In this document: positions 39,451 to 50,544 of the stretch, one piece after another
Position numbering within the stretch: the stretch's first letter is position 1
Layout: each line of letters opens with the position of its first letter
Origin: CAWHMS01 sp963830495
Lineage (GTDB): Bacteria > Actinomycetota > Actinomycetes > Propionibacteriales > Nocardioidaceae
Assembly: GCA_963830495.1 (NCBI GenBank)
Contig: CAWHMS010000002.1
Location: 496,001 to 560,000 of the forward strand
DNA: 64,000 nucleotides
Direction of reading: 5' to 3'
Translations under genes and position numbers: made by a program
Notes under the pieces: generated by a model
What the model was told of the DNA's origin: nothing
The model's input: only the letters and a program-made list of their open reading frames with translations
The model's database searches: none

Positions 39451-39699
39451 GTGGCCCGTGTCGTCGTCGACGTGATGCTCAAGCCGGAGATCCTCGATCC
39501 GCAGGGCAAGGCGGTGCACGGCGCGCTGCCCAGGCTCGGGTTCTCCGGCGTCGTCGACGTACGCCAGGGCAAGCGCTTCGAGCTCGAACTCGACGGTGAC
39601 GTCACCGAAGAACGGCTCGCCGAGGTACGCCGAGCCGCAGAGACCCTGCTGAGCAACCCGGTCATCGAGGACTACACCGTCCGGGTGGAGGAGCAGTGA
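39451..39699 (+). CDS. purS: Phosphoribosylformylglycinamidine synthase subunit PurS
   Basis: An 82-residue small subunit that bridges PurL and PurQ and helps transfer ammonia in FGAM synthetase. It contains VVVDVMLKPEILDPQGKAVHGALPRLGFSGVVDVRQGKRFELEL, the PurS signature. AGGAG lies 7 nt before the GTG start. The stop overlaps the purQ GTG, so PurS and PurQ are translationally coupled. Confidence 0.95.
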   Translation: MARVVVDVMLKPEILDPQGKAVHGALPRLGFSGVVDVRQGKRFELELDGDVTEERLAEVRRAAETLLSNPVIEDYTVRVEEQ

Positions 39700-40367
39700 G
39701 GATCGGCGTCGTCACGTTTCCCGGGTCGCTCGACGACGATGACGCGCGCCGAGCGGTCTCGATCGCAGGTGGCGAGCCGGTCGTGCTGTGGCACGGTGAC
39801 CGGGACCTCGGCCGAGTCGACGCGGTCGTGCTGCCGGGCGGCTTCTCCTACGGGGACTACCTGCGGTGTGGCGCCATCGCCCGCTTCGCTCCAGTGATGA
39901 CCGAGATCGTCGAGGCGGCCCAGCAGGGCATGCCGGTGCTGGGCATCTGCAACGGCTTCCAGATCCTGTGCGAGTCCCACCTGCTGCCCGGGGCCCTGAT
40001 CCGCAACGACCACCGGAAGTTCGTCTGCCGCGACCAGCGGCTTCGCATCGACAACGCCGCCACCAGCTGGACGTCGGACTACGAGCCAGGCGCCGAGGTG
40101 ACGATCGTGCTCAAGAACGGCGAGGGAGGGTACGTCGCTGACGGGGACACGCTCGACCGTCTCGAGGGCGAAGGCCGCGTCGTCGCCCGCTATCTGGACG
40201 GCAATCCCAACGGCTCGCTGCGAGATATCGCCGGCATCACCAACGAACGCGGCAACGTCGTCGGCTTGATGCCGCACCCCGAGCATGCGGTCGAGACCCT
40301 GACCGGACCGGGCACGGACGGGCTGCCGTTCTTCACCTCGGTGCTCAAGGCGCTGGCCAACACGTGA
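39696..40367 (+). CDS. purQ: Phosphoribosylformylglycinamidine synthase subunit PurQ
   Basis: The glutaminase subunit of FGAM synthetase, a class I amidotransferase of 223 residues. The nucleophile Cys is in PVLGICNGFQILCE and the catalytic His/Glu pair in LMPHPEHAVE; VVLPGGFSYGDYLRCGAIAR forms the oxyanion region. It starts with a GTG inside the purS stop. Ammonia passes to PurL, encoded 740 nt downstream. Confidence 0.96.
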   Translation: MRIGVVTFPGSLDDDDARRAVSIAGGEPVVLWHGDRDLGRVDAVVLPGGFSYGDYLRCGAIARFAPVMTEIVEAAQQGMPVLGICNGFQILCESHLLPGALIRNDHRKFVCRDQRLRIDNAATSWTSDYEPGAEVTIVLKNGEGGYVADGDTLDRLEGEGRVVARYLDGNPNGSLRDIAGITNERGNVVGLMPHPEHAVETLTGPGTDGLPFFTSVLKALANT

Positions 40368-40377
40368 GCCCGGTGAC

Positions 40378-40740
40378 GTGCCCGTGCCAGTGGAGGTGGA
40401 CGACGTACGGCGGCTCGCGCTGGGTTTGCCGGCCACCACCGAGCACCTGATCCACGACCGGGTGAAGTTCCGGGTCAAGCAGCTGGTGTACGTCGCGTTC
40501 TCGCGGGACGAGACGCTGATGGGATTCGCCTACCCCAAGGACGAGCGCTCCGCCCTGGTCGAGAGCCGGCCGGACACGTTTGAGATGCCCGCCGCCTCGG
40601 ACCTGCGCTACCACTGGGTGGTGGCCAGGCTCGCCGCCCTCGACCCGAGCGAGATGGTGGAGCTGGTCACCGACGCGTGGACCATGGTCGTGCCGAAGTA
40701 CGTCGCCCGCGACTGGCTCCACGAGCAGCGCCGGCGCTGA
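40378..40740 (+). CDS. MmcQ/YjbR-family DNA-binding protein
   Basis: A 120-residue YjbR-fold protein with DDVRRLALGLPATTEHLIHDRVKFRVKQLVYVAFSRDETLMGFAYPKDERSALV and a C-terminal DAWTMVVPKYVARDWL. The fold is a double-wing motif and the function is unknown. It starts 10 nt after the purQ stop and is probably co-transcribed with purSQ. Confidence 0.82.
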   Translation: MPVPVEVDDVRRLALGLPATTEHLIHDRVKFRVKQLVYVAFSRDETLMGFAYPKDERSALVESRPDTFEMPAASDLRYHWVVARLAALDPSEMVELVTDAWTMVVPKYVARDWLHEQRRR

Positions 40741-40829
40741 CCTGGGGTCCGAGTCAACGAAAGACCACCCCCGCTGGCACAAAGTTGACGCATGACGGGC
40801 CTGTGCGGACGACGTGCGATCTGGCGTCG

Positions 40830-40988
40830 ATGGTCGACGTGCCGACCCCCAGAATCGCCGAACTCCGGCCCGAGCACCTGCCCGACGCCGAGGCGGTGCT
40901 CGACCGCGAGCTCGGCGGACGCCGCCAGGCCTGGCTGGGCGAGCTGGTCGCCCCCGCGGTCGATACGCGGCCAACGACAACCTGGACT
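40830..40988 (+). pseudogene. Possible truncated acetyltransferase fragment
   Basis: A frame from ATG 40830 encodes MVDVPTPRIAELRPEHLPDAEAVLDRELGGRRQAWLGELVAPAV, which resembles the first ~40 residues of GNAT acetyltransferases. The similarity then ends at a long inverted repeat at 40989, and the frame runs on without meaning to 41102. I read it as a gene remnant cut off at the repeat. The rest of the 367-nt gap between the YjbR gene and purL holds nothing else I can identify. Confidence 0.35.
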
Positions 40989-41040
40989 GATTCGTCCGAA
41001 GCAGCGCTGATGCAGGCAGCGCGCCGATCTCGGACGAATC
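40989..41040. terminator. Inverted repeat, ATTCGTCCGA family copy
   Basis: GATTCGTCCGA (40989-40999) pairs perfectly with TCGGACGAATC (41030-41040), and a nested GCGCTG/CAGCGC hairpin lies inside. CCTG follows the right arm as in the other copies. It is 67 nt upstream of purL. Confidence 0.7.
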
Positions 41041-41107
41041 CTGGGGGCGGCAGCCGCGAGGTAGGCTGCTGCGCGACCCGCCGGCGTCGTACAGGAGCCT
41101 GACTGAG

Positions 41108-43414
<2,307 letters not shown>

Positions 43415-43421
43415 CCCGCCA

Positions 43422-43829
43422 GTGCCTGCGCGACTACGACGCCTGCCCAAGCCCGAGGTCCAGGATCTGCTGGCTCGGCTCGATGCGGCGGAGGCGGCCG
43501 GCGACGCAGCCAGCCCTGACGACGTACGTGCTGCGGTGAAGCACTTCCTGGCCGAGCTGGCGCACCGATCGCCGGGCCGCAGCGTCGAGGTGCGGGTGCC
43601 GCCGTACGCCGCTGTGCAGTGCATCGAGGGGGTGCGGCACACCCGCGGCACGCCGCCGGCCGTGGTCGAGATGGACGCTCCGACCTGGTTGGCCCTGGCC
43701 CGGGGCAGGCTGCGTTTCGGTGAGGTGCTCGACGCGGGTCGAGTGCGCGCATCCGGAGAGCGGTCGGATCTGACTGGCTATCTTCCGCTCGACCGACCGC
43801 CGCCCGAGCCCACCGCGCACCGCGGCTAG
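43422..43829 (+). CDS. Bacterial SCP-like (sterol carrier family) protein
   Basis: A 135-residue protein starting VPARLRRLPKPEVQDLLARLDAAEAAG. The C-terminal half, VEVRVPPYAAVQCIEGVRHTRGTPPAVVEMDAPTWLALARGRLRFGEVLDAGRVRASGERSDLTGYLPL, matches the sterol-carrier-like domain found beside purL/purF in mycobacteria (Rv0807 position). No lipid ligand is established. The start is 8 nt after the purL stop. Confidence 0.82.
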   Translation: MPARLRRLPKPEVQDLLARLDAAEAAGDAASPDDVRAAVKHFLAELAHRSPGRSVEVRVPPYAAVQCIEGVRHTRGTPPAVVEMDAPTWLALARGRLRFGEVLDAGRVRASGERSDLTGYLPLDRPPPEPTAHRG

Positions 43830-43832
43830 CAT
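43827..43832 (+). promoter_or_regulatory. -10 box of the M20 dipeptidase gene (leaderless)
   Basis: TAGCAT, overlapping the upstream stop codon TAG, ends 7 nt before ATG 43840, with no Shine-Dalgarno motif. Confidence 0.4.
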
Positions 43833-43839
43833 CGCGAGC

Positions 43840-45192
43840 ATGACTCCAGTCGCTTCGACAGACCTTCGTGCCCGCATGGCCGACGTGCTGCCCGGGATCC
43901 GGCGGGATCTCGAGCAGCTGGTCCGCATCCCGTCGGTCGGTGCCGACCCGGCGCGGCAGGACGACGTACGGCGTTCCGCCGCAGCGAGCGCTGCGCTGTT
44001 CGAGGCGGAGGGCCTGGAGACCCGGCTGGTCGAGGTCGAGGGTGGGCTGCCGGCCGTCATCGCGCGACGACAGGCGCCGGAGGGGCGGCCGACCGTGCTG
44101 CTGTACGCGCACCACGACGTCCAGCCCGAGGGTGATCACGCGGCCTGGGAGCAGGACGACCCGTTCGAGCCGGTGGAGCGGAACGGGCGGCTCTACGGGC
44201 GAGGCGCTGCCGACGACAAGGCCGGGATCATGGCGCACCTGGCGGCGATCCGGGCTCTCGGCGACGACCTCCCGGTGGGGGTCACCGTGTTCCTCGAAGG
44301 CGAGGAGGAGAACGGCTCGACGTCTCTCCCAGCTTTGCTCGAGCGCTACCACGACGAGCTCGCCAGCGATGTCATCGTCATCGCCGACTCGGCCAACTGG
44401 GACATCGGCGCACCCGCCCTGACCACGTCGCTGCGCGGCAACGTCGTGCTGGACGTCGAGGTGCGGGCGCTGAAGCAGGGCGTGCACTCGGGTATGTGGG
44501 GCGGCCCGGTGCCCGATGCGCTGACCGGTCTCTGCCGGTTGCTCGCCACGCTGCACGACGAGCGGGGCAACGTCGCCGTCGCCGGGCTGGGCACGGGTGA
44601 CGCTGCAGACCTCGAGTTCGACGAGAAGCGGCTGCGGGCCGAGGCGGGGATGCTCGACGGCGTCCAGCTCATCGGACAGGGCAGCATCGTCGAGCGGATG
44701 TGGGCGCGGCCGTCGCTGTCGGTGATCGGCCTCGACACCACGACGGTCGAGGCGTCGAGCAACACCCTCATCCCCGCCGCTCGGGCGGTGATGAGCATGC
44801 GCGTGGCGCCCGGCGACGACGCCGACCGCGCAGCGACCCTTCTCACCGAGCACCTGACCGGGCACGCACCTTGGGGCATGGAGGTCGAGGTCAACCTGCA
44901 CGGAGCAGGTCAGCCCTTCGTGATCGATGCCACCGGACCGGCGTACGACGCCGCCCGCTCGGCGTTCCGCGATGCCTGGGACGGCACCGAGCCGGTCGAC
45001 GTGGGGGTCGGCGGGTCGATCCCGTTCATCGCGAAGCTGGCCGAGCGCTTCCCGGCGGCCGCCGTCCTCGTCACCGGCGTGGAGGACCCGCTGACCGCCG
45101 CTCACGGCCCGAACGAGAGCCTGCACCTCGACGAGTTCGCCAAGGTCTGCCTGGCGGAGGCGCTGCTGCTGCAGCGGCTCGCCACGCTCTGA
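43840..45192 (+). CDS. M20-family dipeptidase
   Basis: A 450-residue zinc peptidase of the M20 dipeptidase (CNDP/PepV-like) group. Metal-binding segments are LLYAHHDVQPEG, RLYGRGAADDKAGIMAHLAA (bridging Asp), VFLEGEEENGS (catalytic Glu) and IADSANW. The dimerisation domain has RGNVVLDVEVRALKQGVHSGMWGGPVPD, and the last metal His lies in AAHGPNESLHLDEF. A cytoplasmic peptide-scavenging role is inferred. It is unrelated to purine synthesis although embedded among pur genes. Confidence 0.9.
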   Translation: MTPVASTDLRARMADVLPGIRRDLEQLVRIPSVGADPARQDDVRRSAAASAALFEAEGLETRLVEVEGGLPAVIARRQAPEGRPTVLLYAHHDVQPEGDHAAWEQDDPFEPVERNGRLYGRGAADDKAGIMAHLAAIRALGDDLPVGVTVFLEGEEENGSTSLPALLERYHDELASDVIVIADSANWDIGAPALTTSLRGNVVLDVEVRALKQGVHSGMWGGPVPDALTGLCRLLATLHDERGNVAVAGLGTGDAADLEFDEKRLRAEAGMLDGVQLIGQGSIVERMWARPSLSVIGLDTTTVEASSNTLIPAARAVMSMRVAPGDDADRAATLLTEHLTGHAPWGMEVEVNLHGAGQPFVIDATGPAYDAARSAFRDAWDGTEPVDVGVGGSIPFIAKLAERFPAAAVLVTGVEDPLTAAHGPNESLHLDEFAKVCLAEALLLQRLATL

Positions 45193-45229
45193 CCGGGTGC
45201 CGGATTCGGAGATCGGAGCACGCGCAACT

Positions 45230-45235
45230 TAGACT
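45230..45235 (+). promoter_or_regulatory. -10 box of purF (leaderless)
   Basis: TAGACT ends 6 nt before the GTG start of purF; no ribosome-binding site is visible. Confidence 0.5.
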
Positions 45236-45241
45236 CGGGTC

Positions 45242-46795
45242 GTGCCTCGCGGAGATGGGCGGCTGACCCACGATCTCGACCCGCAAGATCTCGGTCCGCA
45301 AGACGCCTGTGGCGTGTTCGGCGTCTGGGCTCCCGGCGAAGACGTCGCCAAGCTGGCCTACTTCGGGCTCTACGCACTCCAGCACCGCGGCCAGGAGTCA
45401 GCCGGCATCGCGGTCGGCAACGGCCAGCAGATCCTCGTCTACAAGGACATGGGCCTGGTCTCCCAGGTCTTCGACGAGCCCACGCTGGAGTCGCTGCGCG
45501 GCCACCTCGCGGTCGGCCACACGCGCTACTCGACCACCGGGTCGAGTGTGTGGCACAACGCCCAACCGACCTTCCGCCCGACCCCCAACGGCTCCGTGGC
45601 CCTGGCCCACAACGGCAACCTGATCAACACCGGTCAGCTGTCCGACCAGGTCGAGGAGCGGGCACACACCGATGGCGCTCTGGACATCCCGATCCACACC
45701 ACGTCCTCCGCCTCCACCGACACCGACCTCATCACGGCGCTGCTGGCGTCATACCCGGGCCTCGCCATGGAGAAGGCGGCACTCGAGGTGCTGCCGCTGC
45801 TGCGCGGCGCCTTCTCGTTGACCTTCATGGACCAGGGCACGCTGTACGCCGCGCGGGACCCCCAGGGCATCAGGCCCCTCGTGCTCGGACGCCTCGAGCG
45901 TGGCTGGGTGGTCGCCTCGGAGACGGCAGCACTCGACATCGTGGGCGCCTCCTTCATCCGCGAGATCGAGCCCGGGGAGCTGGTGGCCATCGATGAGGAC
46001 GGTATGCGCAGCATGCACTTCGCCGATCCTGCGCCCAAGGGCTGTCTGTTCGAGTTCGTCTACCTCGCCCGGCCGGACACCGTGATCTCCGCACAGCGGG
46101 TGCAGACCGTGCGGGCCGAGATCGGCCGGCGGCTGGCGCGGGAGCACGCCGTCGATGCCGACCTCGTCATACCCGTGCCGGAGTCCGGCACGCCGGCCGC
46201 GATCGGCTACGCCGAGGAGAGCCACATCCCGTACGGCCAGGGGCTGGTCAAGAACTCCTACGTCGGCCGCACCTTCATCCAGCCCAGCAACACCATCCGC
46301 CAGCTCGGCATCCGGCTCAAGCTCAACCCGCTTCGCGACGTGATCGACGGCAAGCGGTTGGTCGTCGTCGATGACTCCATCGTGCGTGGCAACACCCAGC
46401 GCGCACTGGTGCGCATGCTGCGGGAGGCGGGTGCCGCCGAGGTGCACGTACGGATCGCGAGCCCGCCGGTCAAGTGGCCGTGCTTCTACGGGATCGACTT
46501 CCCCACCCACGCCGAGCTGATCGGCAACGGACTCAGCTCCGACGAGATCTGCCGCTCGATCGGCGCCGACTCGCTGGGCTACATCTCGCTCGATGAGCTG
46601 ATCTCCGCCACCAACGTGGCCAAGGACGACTTGTGCCGCGCCTGCTTCGACGGCGTCTATCCAGTCGAGCTGCCCGAGCCGACGATGCTCGGCAAACATC
46701 TGCTGGAGCCTGCTGCCGATGCCAGGATCGACGTCGACGGACTCGCCGTCTCTCTCGCCGGAGGCGGCGCGGCCGACGCGCTGACCCGTCCGTGA
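45242..46795 (+). CDS. purF: Amidophosphoribosyltransferase
   Basis: The committed first step of purine synthesis: PRPP and glutamine to phosphoribosylamine. 517 residues. The N-terminal Ntn glutaminase has the nucleophile Cys23 (QDACGVFGVW) after a 22-residue propeptide that must be removed. The PRPP loop is KRLVVVDDSIVRGNTQRALV. Cysteines in KGCLFEFVY, WPCFYGIDFP and LCRACFDG match the four [4Fe-4S] ligands of the Bacillus-type enzyme, predicting oxygen-sensitive regulation. purM follows 25 nt later. Confidence 0.96.
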   Translation: MPRGDGRLTHDLDPQDLGPQDACGVFGVWAPGEDVAKLAYFGLYALQHRGQESAGIAVGNGQQILVYKDMGLVSQVFDEPTLESLRGHLAVGHTRYSTTGSSVWHNAQPTFRPTPNGSVALAHNGNLINTGQLSDQVEERAHTDGALDIPIHTTSSASTDTDLITALLASYPGLAMEKAALEVLPLLRGAFSLTFMDQGTLYAARDPQGIRPLVLGRLERGWVVASETAALDIVGASFIREIEPGELVAIDEDGMRSMHFADPAPKGCLFEFVYLARPDTVISAQRVQTVRAEIGRRLAREHAVDADLVIPVPESGTPAAIGYAEESHIPYGQGLVKNSYVGRTFIQPSNTIRQLGIRLKLNPLRDVIDGKRLVVVDDSIVRGNTQRALVRMLREAGAAEVHVRIASPPVKWPCFYGIDFPTHAELIGNGLSSDEICRSIGADSLGYISLDELISATNVAKDDLCRACFDGVYPVELPEPTMLGKHLLEPAADARIDVDGLAVSLAGGGAADALTRP

Positions 46796-46820
46796 CGACG
46801 TACGACGAAAGGCCGGCTGC

Positions 46821-47900
46821 GTGAGCGACCCGACGCCACCCGACCCACGCCTCACCGACTCGGCCTACAGCCGCGCCGGCGTGTCCATCGATGCGGGCGA
46901 CCGCGCGGTCGAGCTGATGAAGGAGTGGGTCGGCAAGACTCGACGACCCGAGGTGATGGGTGGCATCGGCGGCTTCGCCGGCCTCTTCGACGCCACCGCG
47001 CTGCGCTCCTTCGAGCGCCCGGTGCTGGCCACCAGCGCCGACGGAGTGGGCACCAAGGTCGCGATCGCCCAGGCCATGGGCGTGCACGACACGATCGGCT
47101 TCGACCTCGTCGGCATGCTCGTCGACGACCTGGTGGTCTGCGGCGCCGAGCCCCTGTTCCTCACCGACTACATCGCCTGCGGCCGGGTCGTACCGGAGCG
47201 CGTCGCCGCGATCGTCAAGGGCATCGCCGAGGCCTGCGTCGTCGCCGGTTGCGCACTGCTCGGGGGGGAGACCGCCGAACACCCCGGCCTGCTCGAGCCT
47301 GACGAGTACGACGTCGCCGGATCGACGACGGGCGTGGTCGAGGCCGATCAGATCCTGGGACCGCACCGGGTGACAGCAGGAGACGTCGTGGTCGCCATCG
47401 CGTCCTCGGGGCTGCACTCCAACGGATTTTCGCTGGTCCGCCAGGTGCTGCTGAGCGACGCGGGGTGGTCGCTCGAGCGACACGTCGACGTGCTGGGTCG
47501 AACGCTCGGCGAGGAGCTGCTCGAGCCCACCCGGATCTATGCCCAGCCCTGCCTGGCCCTCGCGCGCCGTGCCGCGACCCATGCCCTGGCCCACGTCACC
47601 GGAGGGGGACTCGCCGCCAACCTCGCCAGGGTGCTGCCGGACGACGTCTGCGCTCTCGTCGACCGGTCGACCTGGAGTCCCCAGCCGGTCTTCCATCTCG
47701 TCGGCGAGGTGGGAGCGCTGCCGCTGCGGGACCTCGAGCAGACGCTCAACATGGGGGTCGGCATGGTTGCCCTCGTCGCTGCCGACTCCGTGGACACGGC
47801 CCTCGCACTGCTGGCCGAGGCCGGCGAGCGGGCCTGGGTGTGCGGCGAGGTCAGCGACACGCCGGGCGGCCAGGCGCGACTGGTCGGCAGCTACCCCTGA
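46821..47900 (+). CDS. purM: Phosphoribosylformylglycinamidine cyclo-ligase (AIR synthetase)
   Basis: Closes the imidazole ring, FGAM to AIR, using ATP. A 359-residue enzyme with YSRAGVSIDAGDRAVELMK, GGFAGLFDATAL, LATSADGVGTKVAIAQAMG, GFDLVGMLVDDLVVCGAEPLFLTDYIACG and GGETAEHPGLL. The C-terminal HVTGGGLAANLARVLP and NMGVGMVALV complete the fold. The GTG start lies 25 nt after purF; the two form an operon. Confidence 0.96.
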   Translation: MSDPTPPDPRLTDSAYSRAGVSIDAGDRAVELMKEWVGKTRRPEVMGGIGGFAGLFDATALRSFERPVLATSADGVGTKVAIAQAMGVHDTIGFDLVGMLVDDLVVCGAEPLFLTDYIACGRVVPERVAAIVKGIAEACVVAGCALLGGETAEHPGLLEPDEYDVAGSTTGVVEADQILGPHRVTAGDVVVAIASSGLHSNGFSLVRQVLLSDAGWSLERHVDVLGRTLGEELLEPTRIYAQPCLALARRAATHALAHVTGGGLAANLARVLPDDVCALVDRSTWSPQPVFHLVGEVGALPLRDLEQTLNMGVGMVALVAADSVDTALALLAEAGERAWVCGEVSDTPGGQARLVGSYP

Positions 47901-48070
47901 CCGGCCCAGTGCGATGACCGTTATGCGCCGTCGTACGCCGTGAGCGAATCGCAGGCCTCCGGGTGTGTCCCAGCCGCAGTCGGCAGGTATCGTTGTCGCC
48001 ACGATAGGACTGAAGACAGCCCGGGCACCTCTCTCGTGACCCGGCCACGACGTGCGAGGGGGTCGACCCT

Positions 48071-48283
48071 ATGGGGCGCGGCCGAGCGAAAGCCAAGCAG
48101 ACCAAGGTTGCTCGCGAGTTGAAGTACCGCAGTTACGAGACGGACTTCAGCGAATTGCAGCGGGAGCTGCACGGCGACACCGAGGATGGTCACGGAGGCG
48201 CGTCGGAGCCCGACGCCGCTGACGACGACGACCCGTACGCCGATCGGTCTGACGAGGACGCGGAGTCAGCGAACCGACGCTGA
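48071..48283 (+). CDS. DUF3073 domain protein
   Basis: A 70-residue protein. The basic N-terminus MGRGRAKAKQTKVARELKYRS is followed by an acidic tail; this is the DUF3073 pattern conserved in actinobacteria, and the mycobacterial homologue Rv0810c is also next to purM. Function is unknown; the basic N-terminus suggests nucleic-acid binding. GAGGGGG precedes the ATG by about 9 nt. An inverted repeat TATCGT/ACGATA lies about 80 nt upstream. The 3' end overlaps the convergent vdh gene by 18 nt. Confidence 0.88.
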   Translation: MGRGRAKAKQTKVARELKYRSYETDFSELQRELHGDTEDGHGGASEPDAADDDDPYADRSDEDAESANRR

Positions 48284-49369
48284 CCCACCCAGCCAGATCC
48301 CACGCAGTCGGCCGATCTCGGCCATCCTTCGCTCGGCGATCCGGTCTGCGGCCACCGCCGTGGCGACACCTTCGCGCTCCGCTAGCTCGAAGACGCGCTT
48401 GGTCGTGTCGTAGATCTGCGCTGACCTGGCCTTGGCACGCGCGAACGAGAAGCCGTCGAGCTCGTCGGCGACCTGGATCAGACCGCCCGAGTTGACGCAG
48501 TAGTCCGGGGCGTAGCGGATGCCCCGCGCGTCGAGATCCTTCTCGATCCCTGGGTGCGCGAGCTGGTTGTTGGCGGCACCGCACACGATGACGGCCTTGA
48601 GTTGATGCACGCTGGCGTCGTTGAGGGCGCCGCCGAGCGCGCACGGCGCGTAGACGTCGATGTCGGCGGCGACCAAGGTCTCGTTGTCAGCGACGGTCTC
48701 GACCTCGGGATGAGCCGTCTTCGCGGCCACGACTGCCGGCTCGTAGACATCGGTCACGACGACCTCGGCCCCGTCGTCCAGCAGATGCTCGAGCAAGTGC
48801 TTCCCGACCTTGCCGACGCCGGAGATGCCCACTCTGCGTCCGCGCAGGGTGGGAGAGCCCCAGGTGACCTCCGCCGCCGCCCGCATGCCCTGGAAGACGC
48901 CGTACGCCGTCAGGACGCTCGAGTCGCCCGCACCGCCGTGCTCCACCGTCCGGCCGGTGACGAAGTCACACTCACGGGCCACGGTGTCCATGTCCTCGCT
49001 GTAGGTGCCGACGTCGCAGGCGGTGAGGTAGCGGCCCCCCAGTGACTGGACGAAGCGTCCGTAGGCACGCAGCAGCGCCTCGGTCTTGTCGGTGTGGGGG
49101 TCGCCGATGATCACGGCCTTGCCACCCCCGAGATCCAGACCCGCCAGCGCGGCCTTGTACGCCATGCTCTTCGACAGGTTCAGGACGTCGTGGACCGCTT
49201 CGGCCTCGCTCACGTAGGGGTAGAACCGGGTCCCGCCGAGACCGGGTCCCAGAGCGGTCGAGTACAGCGCGATGATCGCGGTGAGGCCGCTCGCTTCATC
49301 GGAGCAGAAGACCACCTGCTCGTGCTCACTGCCTGCACCGAAGATCGAGAAACCTGAGGTGGCTGCCAC
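48266..49369 (-). CDS. vdh: Leucine/valine dehydrogenase (Glu/Leu/Phe/Val family)
   Basis: NAD+-dependent oxidative deamination of branched-chain amino acids to oxo acids. 367 residues. Substrate and catalytic lysines lie in SKSMAYKAALAGLDLGGGKAVI (Lys72 and Lys84). The Rossmann loop is GISGVGKVGKHLLEHLL, followed by PCALGGALND and CGAANNQLAHPG. In Streptomyces the valine dehydrogenase gene stands in the same place, beside a hypothetical gene and bldC, which supports the vdh name. Leucine preference cannot be excluded. Confidence 0.88.
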   Translation of the reverse strand: MAATSGFSIFGAGSEHEQVVFCSDEASGLTAIIALYSTALGPGLGGTRFYPYVSEAEAVHDVLNLSKSMAYKAALAGLDLGGGKAVIIGDPHTDKTEALLRAYGRFVQSLGGRYLTACDVGTYSEDMDTVARECDFVTGRTVEHGGAGDSSVLTAYGVFQGMRAAAEVTWGSPTLRGRRVGISGVGKVGKHLLEHLLDDGAEVVVTDVYEPAVVAAKTAHPEVETVADNETLVAADIDVYAPCALGGALNDASVHQLKAVIVCGAANNQLAHPGIEKDLDARGIRYAPDYCVNSGGLIQVADELDGFSFARAKARSAQIYDTTKRVFELAEREGVATAVAADRIAERRMAEIGRLRGIWLGGSASVR

Positions 49370-49484
49370 GGTGGTGACGTGTCCTTCCAGGTGGCCCGCG
49401 GGGGTGGTGCGGGCGTGTGACGTCCACCATAGGCGTCTCGGACACGCTCGACGGCGGCAGCCCTCGAAGCCCCTCGCCCGGGTC

Positions 49485-49490
49485 TAGGTT
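49485..49490 (+). promoter_or_regulatory. -10 box of the conserved hypothetical gene (leaderless)
   Basis: TAGGTT ends 6 nt before GTG 49497, with no Shine-Dalgarno motif, in the 127-nt gap divergent from vdh. Confidence 0.4.
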
Positions 49491-49496
49491 GGTTGC

Positions 49497-50348
49497 GTGC
49501 TGCCATACCCCTGCTATCTGCGGGCCTACGAGCCTGCCCGGGCCGGTGCGCCCGAGCCGGCGCAGGAGGGTACGTCGCAGGCGGGGACGTCGCGGGGGCA
49601 GTCGTCACGGGGCCCATCGTCGGCCCACCGGTTCGCGATGCGGGTGGCGTCGGAGCAGGAGCTGGCACTGGCCGGGGCCGTCCGTGGTCTGCTGCCGACC
49701 GTCGACGACGGTGCACTGCCCAGGCCCTACTCGTTCCGCCGGGGCGGGCGGACGTTCGTCTGCCCCGTCGACATGACGTTGCGCTCCTGGCTGTCGCTGA
49801 ACACATCGGCCGCCGCCCTGGGCGACGCGGCCACCGCGCTCATGCCGTCGGCCGCAGATCGCGCCCGCTCGGACGAGGCGTTCGCCCGCTGGCGCCGCGA
49901 TCACCCAGCGGCCGTCCCCCACATCCGGCAGGCGACCTGGGGTGTGCCGCGCTCATGGTTTCTCCTGGTGGTCGAGGAGGAGCGGGAGAGCTACGACGCC
50001 AACGGGCACGCCGGGGTGCGTTATCGCGCTCGCATCGGTGACGCTCGTCGCCGGTTGACACGGGCGCACGCAGTCCTGAGCTCGGTGATCGATGACATCG
50101 ACATCCACGAGGAGTTGGTCGATCTCGGTGGCTGGCTGGCTGCGTTCGATGACGACGGCTGGGTGGAGCTCGATTACGCCGGCGTAGCCCGCCTGCTCGG
50201 GACGACGCTCGACTCGGATCGGTCCGCGCTCGACGTACACACCGCGATCGGCGCGCTGAAGCGGGGTGACCTCGCGGCTGCGGGCGAGGCCTATCGCCGC
50301 TTCGAGCGCAGGTGGCGGCTCGTCAATGCCTACGAACGGGCCAACTGA
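49497..50348 (+). CDS. Conserved actinobacterial hypothetical protein adjacent to bldC
   Basis: A 283-residue soluble protein starting MLPYPCYLRAYEPA. After a ~40-residue low-complexity linker it has YSFRRGGRTFVCPVDMTLRSWLSLN and VPRSWFLLVVEEERE, and a helical C-terminus ending GEAYRRFERRWRLVNAYERAN. No catalytic motif is evident. A gene of this type lies between vdh and bldC in Streptomyces (SCO4090 position). Function is unknown, but conserved linkage with bldC suggests a developmental or regulatory connection. Confidence 0.8.
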   Translation: MLPYPCYLRAYEPARAGAPEPAQEGTSQAGTSRGQSSRGPSSAHRFAMRVASEQELALAGAVRGLLPTVDDGALPRPYSFRRGGRTFVCPVDMTLRSWLSLNTSAAALGDAATALMPSAADRARSDEAFARWRRDHPAAVPHIRQATWGVPRSWFLLVVEEERESYDANGHAGVRYRARIGDARRRLTRAHAVLSSVIDDIDIHEELVDLGGWLAAFDDDGWVELDYAGVARLLGTTLDSDRSALDVHTAIGALKRGDLAAAGEAYRRFERRWRLVNAYERAN

Positions 50349-50388
50349 CGCCTGCGGCGGATGGATCTGTGGTTTACCGAACGGCGTC

Positions 50389-50418
50389 TTGACCTTTCAG
50401 ATACCCTTTGGTCAGGAT
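50389..50418 (+). promoter_or_regulatory. Putative bldC promoter
   Basis: TTGACC (50389-50394), an 18-nt spacer and CAGGAT (50413-50418) lie in an AT-richer stretch 125 nt upstream of bldC. The -35 is good and the -10 weak. BldC proteins bind AT-rich direct repeats, and this leader is the obvious place for autoregulation. Confidence 0.4.
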
Positions 50419-50544
50419 TACCGATTCATTCCCGTCGCAGCGGGTCATGACAAAACGGTAAGACTCCGCTCAAGACGGACGAGCGGGACTATCCACTGCG
50501 GGTCCACCAGCTCGGAGGGCCATGAGGAGCACGGAGGAGGCCTC

